In this document: positions 6,618 to 11,173 of the stretch, piece by piece
How the letters are laid out: every line of letters begins with the position of its first letter
How positions within the stretch are numbered: the stretch's first letter is position 1
Assembly (NCBI GenBank): GCA_937995995.1
Contig: CALKIP010000300.1
Coordinates: 1 to 11,173, forward strand
DNA from: an uncultured bacterium
Lineage (GTDB): Bacteria > Gemmatimonadota > Gemmatimonadetes > Longimicrobiales > RSA9
Direction: 5' to 3'
Length of the DNA: 11,173 nucleotides
Notes under the pieces: model-generated
Seen by the model: only the letters and a program-made list of their open reading frames with translations
Databases searched by the model: none
Told to the model about the DNA's origin: nothing
Made by a program: the position numbers and the translations under genes

Positions 6618-6626
6618 TACGTGTAC
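6581..6626. repeat. Hexamer microsatellite (GGGCAC / GCGTAC / GTGTAC)
   Basis: After a leading GCAC there are two GGGCAC, two GCGTAC and three GTGTAC units in uninterrupted 6-bp register: 7 complete units, each type drifting by one or two bases. Every frame across it is open and reads as dipeptide repeats, which explains several false open frames here. It ends 78 bp before the second merR gene. Confidence 0.85.
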
Positions 6627-6703
6627 GGAATCTGCCATGTCCACTGTGAATCCGTGAAGACGAACAGGTACGGCACGGTCACGCTAGGGAGGCGGGTAGA
6701 ACG

Positions 6704-7087
6704 ATGTTGATGCGGATCGGTGAACTCGCGGAGCGTGCCGGCGTCAGCCGTCGCACGATCCACTACTACGAGCGGCTCGGGCTGCTGAAACCCGCCGAGC
6801 GAGACGGGGCCGGCTACCGCTACTTCGACGAGACGGCCTACAGACGCCTGAAGAAGATCGCGGCACTGAAGCGTCTGGGGCTCAGCCTGGAAGAGATCGG
6901 CCACGTGATCGACCTGTACTTCGGAGATGCATCGGGCATCAGGCAGAAGCAAAGGGTCCTGGAGACCCTCGAGAGACAGCGCTCGGAGACCGATGCGAAG
7001 ATCCGCGAGCTACGCGAGTTCAGGAGCGAGCTCGACGCCAGGATCCGCCGCATTCGGGGGCTCATCCAGGAGACGAAAGGCGAATAG
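6704..7087 (+). CDS. MerR-family transcriptional regulator, cysteine-free
   Basis: This 127-residue protein has an N-terminal MerR winged HTH, MRIGELAERAGVSRRTIHYY (residues 3-22), then ERLGLLKPAERDGAGYRYFD, and DNA-binding helices to about residue 75. A long charged helix (about 78-122) follows, which would form the dimer coiled coil. It ends there: no cysteine, no metal loop and no effector-binding domain is present, so it is not a metal sensor of the type encoded at 3610. Short MerR proteins of this layout usually respond to redox or small ligands or are constitutive repressors; the signal is unknown. AGGGAGG lies 11 nt before ATG 6704; a second ATG at 6710 gives MRIGEL directly but is too far from that site. 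No MerR-type elongated-spacer promoter was found next to it, so its target is not evident. It shares only the HTH with the first MerR. Confidence 0.88.
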   Translation: MLMRIGELAERAGVSRRTIHYYERLGLLKPAERDGAGYRYFDETAYRRLKKIAALKRLGLSLEEIGHVIDLYFGDASGIRQKQRVLETLERQRSETDAKIRELREFRSELDARIRRIRGLIQETKGE

Positions 7088-7236
7088 GACCGGCGTGGCG
7101 TTTTACGTCTTCCGAATCCATGGCCGACGTCGACTTCCGAACTGGGTGCCCCGCGACGCAGCCGCTCGGGAGGCGGGGGAAGCAGCACCGCAACCCCGTA
7201 CACGTTCGAGCGCGACTCCACGTCATCGACCCGGTC

Positions 7237-7265
7237 TGGAGCGAATGGCGCCGTTGGGCTATATT
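7237..7265 (+). promoter_or_regulatory. Possible promoter of the deoxyhypusine-synthase-like gene
   Basis: TATATT (7260-7265) is a good -10 match and the most AT-rich spot of the 326-bp gap between the second merR and the next gene. A weak -35 candidate, TGGAGC (7237-7242), lies 17 bp upstream. This would give a leader of about 140 nt. The rest of the gap (7088-7230) has no supported gene. Confidence 0.4.
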
Positions 7266-7356
7266 CTCGCCCGACGAGCCACCCGGCGCTCCGATGGCGG
7301 CGCGCGGTGCAGCAATGCCCGCGCGTCGTAGGGCGCCCGCCATGGCTCTTCCGGCG

Positions 7357-7400
7357 TTCGGGGTGGAGGGGCCAGGGGCGCAAACCGTGGTCACCCCGAA
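7357..7400 (+). promoter_or_regulatory. Leader hairpin touching the Shine-Dalgarno site
   Basis: TTCGGGGTG (7357-7365) is perfectly complementary to CACCCCGAA (7392-7400), separated by 26 nt. The last two paired bases are the first two of the AAGGAG ribosome binding site (7399-7404) of the gene starting at 7414. The structure could modulate translation initiation. Confidence 0.4.
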
Positions 7401-7413
7401 GGAGCTGTGAGCA

Positions 7414-8439
7414 ATGACCCGCTCGACGACTGCGCAGGGCCCGGCTTCTCCCGCTGCGGGCGCCGGCGCCTCCCCGGTTTCGAACTTCATCCGCCACAAC
7501 TTCCGGCACTTCAACGCCGCCTCGCTCGTGGAAGCGGCGGACGGCTACCGCGCCCATCTGGATAGTGGCGGCAAGATGCTCCTCACCCTCGCCGGCGCGA
7601 TGAGCACGGCCGAGCTCGGCCTCTCCCTCGCCGAGATGATCCGGCAGGGGAAGGTCCACGCGATCTCCTGCACCGGTGCGAACCTCGAGGAGGATGTCTT
7701 CAACCTCGTCGCCCACAACCACTACGAGCGCGTCCCGCACTACCGCGACCTGACGCCCGCCGACGAGCAGGCACTCCTCGAGCGGCACATGAACCGCGTC
7801 ACCGACACCTGCATCCCCGAGATGGAGGCGATGCGGCGCATCGAGGCTGCGGTGCTCGAGGAGTGGGTGGCCGCCGACCAGAAGGGCGAACGCCTCTTCC
7901 CCCACGAGTTCATGTACCGCATCCTGCTCAGCGGCAAGCTCGAGCAGTACTACCAGATCGATCCCAAGGACTCCTGGCTCCTGGCCGCCGCCGAGCGCAA
8001 CCTGCCGATCGTCGTGCCCGGCTGGGAGGACTCGACACTCGGCAACATCTTCACCGCCCACGTCCTCGCCGGCGACGTCAAGAACGTCCACACCGTGCGG
8101 ACGGGGATCGAGTACATGATGATGCTGACGGACTGGTACACGTCGGCCTCGGCAGAGTCGTCGATCGGCTTCTTCCAGATCGGCGGCGGGATCGCCGGCG
8201 ACTTCCCGATCTGCGTCGTCCCGATGCTCCATCAGGACATGGGACGGACCGATGTCCCGCTCTGGGGCTACTTCTGCCAGATCTCGGACTCGACGACCAG
8301 CTACGGCTCGTACTCTGGCGCCGTGCCGAACGAGAAGATCACCTGGGGCAAGCTCGGCGTCGATACGCCGAAGTTCATCATCGAGTCGGACGCAAGCATC
8401 GTTGCGCCACTGGTGTTCGCGCTCGTCCTGGGCTGGTAG
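7414..8439 (+). CDS. Deoxyhypusine synthase family protein (bacterial DHS-like)
   Basis: This 341-residue cytosolic, NAD-dependent Rossmann-type enzyme belongs to the deoxyhypusine/homospermidine synthase family, which transfers the aminobutyl group of spermidine. Family landmarks are LTLAGAMSTAELG (58-70), SCTGANLEEDVFN (85-97), FPHEFMYRIL (162-171), VPGWEDSTLGN (201-211, human VPALTDGSLGD-like), GGGIAGDFP (257-265) and SGAVPNEKITWGKLG (301-315). K313 in WGK aligns with the catalytic lysine of human DHS, and W311 and E307 are also kept. Positions that bind spermidine in human DHS differ: Tyr at 300 for Asp, and Asp at 263 for His. The first 20 residues are a low-complexity tail. AAGGAG lies 9 nt before ATG 7414. 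Bacteria lack eIF5A, so the acceptor must be different, such as a diamine (homospermidine synthesis) or an unknown amine. No polyamine gene is adjacent. Confidence 0.9.
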   Translation: MTRSTTAQGPASPAAGAGASPVSNFIRHNFRHFNAASLVEAADGYRAHLDSGGKMLLTLAGAMSTAELGLSLAEMIRQGKVHAISCTGANLEEDVFNLVAHNHYERVPHYRDLTPADEQALLERHMNRVTDTCIPEMEAMRRIEAAVLEEWVAADQKGERLFPHEFMYRILLSGKLEQYYQIDPKDSWLLAAAERNLPIVVPGWEDSTLGNIFTAHVLAGDVKNVHTVRTGIEYMMMLTDWYTSASAESSIGFFQIGGGIAGDFPICVVPMLHQDMGRTDVPLWGYFCQISDSTTSYGSYSGAVPNEKITWGKLGVDTPKFIIESDASIVAPLVFALVLGW

Positions 8440-8449
8440 AGAGCGACCC

Positions 8450-8484
8450 GCCGGGGGCACCTGAAATCTGCCCGCGCCCCCGGC
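8450..8484 (+). terminator. GC-rich hairpin after the DHS-like gene
   Basis: GCCGGGGGC (8450-8458) and GCCCCCGGC (8476-8484) form a perfect 9-bp stem with a 17-nt loop, 10 bp after the stop codon. A small 5-bp hairpin CACAC-GGC-GTGTG (8485-8497) abuts it. No T-run follows. It probably slows or ends plus-strand transcription. Confidence 0.5.
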
Positions 8485-8500
8485 CACACGGCGTGTGATC

Positions 8501-8581
8501 GTCACCGATCCGGACTTGCAGCGTGCACCCCCGGCCGGCCGGGGGTGCACGTTGTCGCGGGTGACGGGACAAGTCCGGGTC
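8501..8581. repeat. Large compound inverted repeat between convergent genes
   Basis: A 30-bp perfect palindrome (8522-8551, centre CCGGCCGG, arms starting CGTGCACCCCC) extends to 36 bp (8519-8554) with one wobble. Directly outside it, 8507-8518 pairs with 8570-8581 (CCGGACTTG with CAAGTCCGG plus three more pairs, one G-U), giving a 12-bp second stem with a 15-nt one-sided bulge. That bulge contains GGTGAC (8560-8565), complementary to GTCACC (8501-8506) outside the stem, so a crossing (pseudoknot-type) pairing is possible. It may be a bidirectional terminator, a mobile hairpin element or a structured RNA. Confidence 0.7.
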
Positions 8582-8646
8582 GCCAGGGGACTCCAACCAC
8601 TCCGAAAGGCGCTCCCCCACTTCGCTGATCTTCGACCACGGCGACG

Positions 8647-8659
8647 CGCCGAATCGGCG
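8647..8659 (-). terminator. Short palindrome after the hydrolase stop
   Basis: CGCCGA-A-TCGGCG is a 13-bp palindrome lying 12 bp past the stop of the minus-strand hydrolase gene. A 5-bp hairpin (GAGCG-GCGTT-CGCTC, 8659-8673) overlaps it. Both are weak and have no T-tract; the large element at 8501-8581 could serve instead. Confidence 0.25.
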
Positions 8660-8671
8660 AGCGGCGTTCGC

Positions 8672-9511
8672 TCAGGCGGCCATTCGACCGCGAGCTTCGA
8701 GGAAGCCGAGCAGATCCGTGTTGACCTGATCCCTGTGCGTCGTGGTCAGGCCGTGCGGTGCGCCGGGGTAGACCTTCAGTACCGCGCCCTCGATCAGCTC
8801 CACCGACTGCATTGCCGACCCAACGATGGGGACGATCTGGTCGTCATCGCCGTGGATGATGAGCGTCGGGACGTCGAACTTCGCCAGGTCTTCGGTGAAA
8901 TCCGTCTCGGAGAACGCCTTGACGCAGTCGTAAGCACCCTTGAGCCCAGCCTGCATGGACCAGAGCCAGAAAGCGTCCCGCACACCTTGCGAGACGTTCG
9001 AGCCCGGACGATTCGCACCGTAGAACGGCGCACTGAGATCCCGGTAGTACTGCGAGCGATCCTGGATCAGGCCGCTTCGGATGTCGTCGAACGCTTGGAT
9101 GGGCAGCCCCTCGGGATTGGCCGGCGTTCGCACCATCAGAGGCGGCACCGCCGAGATCAGTACCACCTTGGCGACCCGTTCGGTGCCATGCCGGCCGATG
9201 TAGCGCGTGACCTCGCCCCCACCCGTCGAGTGGCCCACCAGCACGACATCCGTCAGGTCGAGTGCGTCGATCAGCTCGGCAAGATCATCGGCATAGGTGT
9301 CCATGTCGTTGCCGTCCCCCGGCTGGTCGGAGCGACCATGACCGCGGCGGTCGTGGGCGATGCAACGAAATCCCCTGGAGGTCAGGAACAGCATCTGGTC
9401 GTCCCACGCGTCCGCATTGAGCGGCCACCCATGGCTGAAGACGATGGGCTGTCCCGAGCCCCAGTCCTTGAAATAGATCCGCGTGCCGTCGTTCGTCGTG
9501 ATGTAGCCCAT
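8672..9511 (-). CDS. Alpha/beta hydrolase, non-heme chloroperoxidase / arylesterase type
   Basis: This 279-residue protein has the usual length and layout of cofactor-free haloperoxidases and related esterases. It has the oxyanion-hole motif HGWPLNADAWD (27-37), HDRRGHGRSDQP (53-64), the nucleophile elbow GHSTGGGEV (93-101, Ser95), the acid in HGDDDQIVP (220-228, probably Asp224), and the histidine in APHG (His253). The triad Ser-Asp-His is complete. Enzymes of this group hydrolyse esters and can make peracids that chlorinate or brominate organics in vitro; the natural substrate is rarely known. No signal peptide is seen, so it is cytosolic. ATG 9511 gives the standard family N-terminus (MGYITTNDGTRIYFKDWG); the ribosome binding site before it is weak (GGCAGGGA about 5 nt upstream). 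The gene stands alone, converging with the DHS-like gene. Confidence 0.93.
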   Translation of the reverse strand: MGYITTNDGTRIYFKDWGSGQPIVFSHGWPLNADAWDDQMLFLTSRGFRCIAHDRRGHGRSDQPGDGNDMDTYADDLAELIDALDLTDVVLVGHSTGGGEVTRYIGRHGTERVAKVVLISAVPPLMVRTPANPEGLPIQAFDDIRSGLIQDRSQYYRDLSAPFYGANRPGSNVSQGVRDAFWLWSMQAGLKGAYDCVKAFSETDFTEDLAKFDVPTLIIHGDDDQIVPIVGSAMQSVELIEGAVLKVYPGAPHGLTTTHRDQVNTDLLGFLEARGRMAA

Positions 9512-9773
9512 TTCCGTCCCTGCCTTTCCTTGAACACCCGGTTGGATTCGCTCGATCGGCCGAACCCGTCAGAGCTTCATGATGGCGACGTCCCCTGATC
9601 GGGCGGACGACGAAGGGCGGCAAGGAGCGGTCCCGTGGGTTCACGCGACCCTGGGGGGATTCGCCAGATGCGCGGCGGTAATGGGGGTGGATCGGCGGGG
9701 GGCGGCGCGTGGAAAGTCACCGCGCAGTTTGTCGGGCGGTTCGAGGGAGGGGCCGCACACCGCCCGCACATAC
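9512..9773. other. Intergenic stretch without a supported gene
   Basis: The 262 bp between the hydrolase start and the tRNA terminator are G-rich on the plus strand. No protein here is believable: the short open frames are Gly/Arg-rich and continue across the tRNA. The region should contain the hydrolase promoter, but I could not identify a convincing -35/-10 pair. Confidence 0.5.
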
Positions 9774-9814
9774 AAAAACGCGTCCCCGAAATCGCGATGA
9801 CTTCGGGAACGCGT
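9774..9814 (-). terminator. Intrinsic terminator of tRNA-Asn
   Basis: On the minus strand, ACGCGTTCCCGAA (9814-9802) pairs with TTCGGGGACGCGT (9790-9778): 13 pairs with a single G-U, an 11-nt loop, and then a run of five T including the last stem base. This is the only textbook Rho-independent terminator in the window. It lies 33 bp past the tRNA 3' end. A small hairpin (AGGGC-GCAA-GCCCT, minus strand, about 9824-9837) lies between them. Confidence 0.9.
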
Positions 9815-9846
9815 CAGTCCGACAAGGGCTTGCGCCCTCACTTCAG

Positions 9847-9919
9847 CTCCCGCGGCAGGACTCGAACCTGCGACTCGACGGTTAACAGCCGTCTGCTCTA
9901 CCAACTGAGCTACGCGGGA
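9847..9919 (-). tRNA. tRNA-Asn (GTT)
   Basis: The 73-nt minus-strand sequence folds into a full cloverleaf: acceptor stem TCCCGCG/CGCGGGA, D arm GCTC-AGTTGGTA-GAGC, anticodon stem GACGG/CCGTC with loop CTGTTAA (anticodon GTT, Asn), variable loop GAGTC, and T arm GCAGG-TTCGAGT-CCTGC. The discriminator base is G, as expected for bacterial tRNA-Asn. The 3' CCA is not encoded (CTG follows), so it must be added after transcription. No integrated element or attachment-site duplication is visible at its 3' end. Confidence 0.98.
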
Positions 9920-9931
9920 ATGTTTGCGAAC

Positions 9932-9965
9932 GTATTAAACTAAACATTTCTTCCGTCGCCGTCAA
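9932..9965 (-). promoter_or_regulatory. Probable tRNA-Asn promoter
   Basis: On the minus strand, TTGACG (9965-9960) is followed after 17 bp by TAGTTT (9942-9937), or after 20 bp by the better -10 match TTTAAT (9939-9934). This is the most AT-rich stretch of the right half of the window and ends about 13-18 bp before the tRNA. The -35 element lies inside the last codons of the upstream gene, and the -10 element includes its TAG stop. Confidence 0.6.
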
Positions 9966-11172
9966 CCCGTGCGGGGCGTAATTCGATGATGCCGACCAGC
10001 TTGGCCGTGGGTCGCGACGGATTCGTGTTCGTCGCCCACTCGTTCGGCGTGCCCAAGGGCCTGGCACCGCCAAAACTCATTGTATTGGCCGGATCGGGAG
10101 GCTCCATCCCTGGGCCGCTCGACCCCACCGTTCCCCCGCCCCCACTATGTCCGATGCCCAGGGCGCGCTCGAGTGCGTCGAGAAGTGCGTGAACGCCTCC
10201 CGCGCCGTCCGCTCGCGTGTCGCTATCCGCGACCGCACCTCGCAACGCGCCCTCCGTCCCGGCGTCATGCGGCTGGGCGATGGTGCCGAGCACGACGTCG
10301 GCCCGTTCGCAGAGCTCGGTATCCGGACCACCCGGCACGGCGGCGAGTGCGGTCAGCAGCCGCCTCGCGGCGATGGCGCCCGCGGAGGTGTGGGGCAGCG
10401 TGCCGTCCAGACCGAGTGCTGCGATCCGCTCGGCCACGCGAGGGCGGGCCGCGGCGAGGGCTTGGTTGATGGCGTCGGGGTCGGGCGCGACCAGGTGGGG
10501 TGTCGAGGTCTTCAGCGCCGCGAGCAGCACCTCGGCCGCAGCGTCCGGGCCCTCTTCGATCGTCGCGCTCCCCGGGTTGTCATCCGCCAGCACGACCACG
10601 GACCAGAGCGGCCGACCTTCGATGCTGTGTGCAACGAGGACCCTGTGGCGGCACGTGGGCGGTGCGAGCACACACGATGCCGCAGCCCGAACCGGTGTGG
10701 CAGACGTTGAGTGGGCTGTCGTGGACGTCGAACGAGCGACCGCGGAACTCGCTTCATCCGCAGCGGCTGCAGCCTCGTACGCCGCCCTCAACCGTTCTTC
10801 CACCTCGAACGGTGCGGCGTCGGCGCGCTCGATCTCGTCAAGTGCATCGGCATCACCGGCGGCGATCCGTTCCACGAGCCCGGTGTAACCAGCAGCCGCA
10901 CTCTCGGCATTTCCGAAGTTCACCTGCGTCGCTCCCCCTAGTATCGCGCCCGGTTCTGCATCTGCGACGGCGCCCGACCCTGACCCTGACCCTGACCCTG
11001 ACCCGGCGCTCGCACCCGCGCCCGCGTCGACCCCCGACCTCGACCCCGCCCGTAGACCGCCCCCGACCACCGCCGCCTCCTCCCCCACCGTCCGCCCGAT
11101 CGCGGTCAGCTTCCCACGCAGCCGGTCCATGAGCCTTAGTGCCCGCTCCAAGTGGCGGTCCGGCAGGAAAGT
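9940..11172 (-). CDS. Unrecognised Ala/Gly-rich protein, C-terminal part (5' truncated by window edge)
   Basis: I do not recognise this protein. The frame is open to the right edge and gives 410 visible residues; a TTG at 11151 could be a start, but the coding pattern continues upstream (TFLPDRHLERALRLMDRLRGK), so it is probably cut. Third positions are strongly G/C and no competing frame looks better. What can be seen: a charged helix at the N-terminal side (about visible residues 5-30); a low-complexity linker with five Ser-Gly units (about 57-67); Ala-rich helices (about 85-145); a short beta-like core CRHRVLVAHSIEGRPLWSVV (about 172-191) with PDAAAEVLLAALKTS after it; further Ala-rich helices; and a Gly/Pro-rich disordered C-terminus. 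No membrane segment, signal peptide or catalytic motif is evident. It ends just before tRNA-Asn and shares its strand. Confidence 0.6.
   Translation of the reverse strand, partial: TFLPDRHLERALRLMDRLRGKLTAIGRTVGEEAAVVGGGLRAGSRSGVDAGAGASAGSGSGSGSGSGAVADAEPGAILGGATQVNFGNAESAAAGYTGLVERIAAGDADALDEIERADAAPFEVEERLRAAYEAAAAADEASSAVARSTSTTAHSTSATPVRAAASCVLAPPTCRHRVLVAHSIEGRPLWSVVVLADDNPGSATIEEGPDAAAEVLLAALKTSTPHLVAPDPDAINQALAAARPRVAERIAALGLDGTLPHTSAGAIAARRLLTALAAVPGGPDTELCERADVVLGTIAQPHDAGTEGALRGAVADSDTRADGAGGVHALLDALERALGIGHSGGGGTVGSSGPGMEPPDPANTMSFGGARPLGTPNEWATNTNPSRPTAKLVGIIELRPARVDGDGRNV
10975..11004. repeat. Hexamer tandem repeat TGACCC (Ser-Gly coding)
   Basis: Five 6-bp units: one CGACCC followed by four TGACCC. 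On the minus strand this reads GGGTCA and encodes the Ser-Gly linker of the unrecognised protein. The 6-bp register preserves frame, so copy-number changes would only lengthen or shorten the linker. Confidence 0.85.
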
Positions 11173-11173
11173 A

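Noticed and set aside
6440..6626. CRISPR-like array
   Set aside because: The units are 6 bp without spacers; there are no 23-40-bp repeats and no cas genes.
6138..6644. 168-codon minus-strand frame with VHVHVH/VPVPVP
   Set aside because: It runs through the hexamer array and overlaps the ATPase 3' end in antisense; open only because of base composition.
6345..6710. 121-codon plus-strand frame with Ala-Tyr/Val-Tyr dipeptides
   Set aside because: The dipeptides are the hexamer arrays read in frame; the rest has no family character, and other frames across the array are equally open.
7120..7410. 96-codon plus-strand frame before the DHS-like gene
   Set aside because: There is no good ribosome binding site, the composition is Arg/Pro/Ala-rich, and it covers the likely promoter and leader hairpin.
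9774..9919. tRNA-associated integration site
   Set aside because: No integrase gene and no direct duplication of the tRNA 3' end are present; the tRNA is followed by a normal terminator.
9635..9943. 102-codon plus-strand open frame across the tRNA
   Set aside because: Its C-terminal half (SSRGRTRTCDSTVNSRLLYQ) is the well-known translation of a tRNA antisense strand, a common misannotation.

Overview
The window is uniformly GC-rich bacterial DNA with purine-rich ribosome binding sites and strong G/C bias at third codon positions. No gene is species-diagnostic. The mix of a GH9-type glycosidase, a bacterial deoxyhypusine-synthase-like protein and hexamer microsatellites would fit a soil- or compost-type high-GC lineage such as Gemmatimonadota, but this is a guess. 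I see no transposase, integrase, CRISPR array or replication origin. The window is mostly ordinary chromosome with one compact metal-resistance operon and several unusually structured intergenic regions.

Layout. (1) Bases 2-1465 (+) hold the C-terminal part of a GH9-like glycoside hydrolase, cut by the window edge. It converges on a YciI-like gene and an APC-family amino-acid permease (1551-3338, -), with a strong hairpin at 1486-1532 between them. (2) Bases 3549-6248 (+) form a metal-response operon. A MerR-type promoter with an elongated spacer and a dyad operator drives a CadR/ZntR-like merR gene. This overlaps a small HMA metal chaperone gene, which is followed 10 bp later by a P1B-type metal ATPase. 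The expected circuit is that MerR senses metal and activates its own operon, the chaperone delivers metal, and the pump exports it. The pump carries CPG instead of CPC in its membrane metal site, and the chaperone has a duplicated ribosome-binding/start module inside the merR reading frame. (3) Bases 6249-6703 are non-coding and rich in structure: a terminator-like hairpin, a 14-bp palindrome and two inverted hexamer-repeat arrays. A second, cysteine-free MerR gene follows (6704-7087).

(4) A deoxyhypusine-synthase-family gene (7414-8439, +) has a hairpin touching its Shine-Dalgarno site. It converges with an alpha/beta hydrolase of the non-heme chloroperoxidase type (8672-9511, -). The 232 bp between them hold a 30-bp perfect palindrome, a flanking 12-bp stem and a possible crossing pairing. 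(5) Bases 9774-9965 (-) contain tRNA-Asn(GTT) with its own promoter-like sequence and a clear intrinsic terminator. Upstream of it lies the C-terminal part of a large unrecognised Ala/Gly-rich protein (9940-11172, -) that has a Ser-Gly hexamer repeat and runs off the right edge.

All family assignments come from reading motifs by eye; no database search was run.
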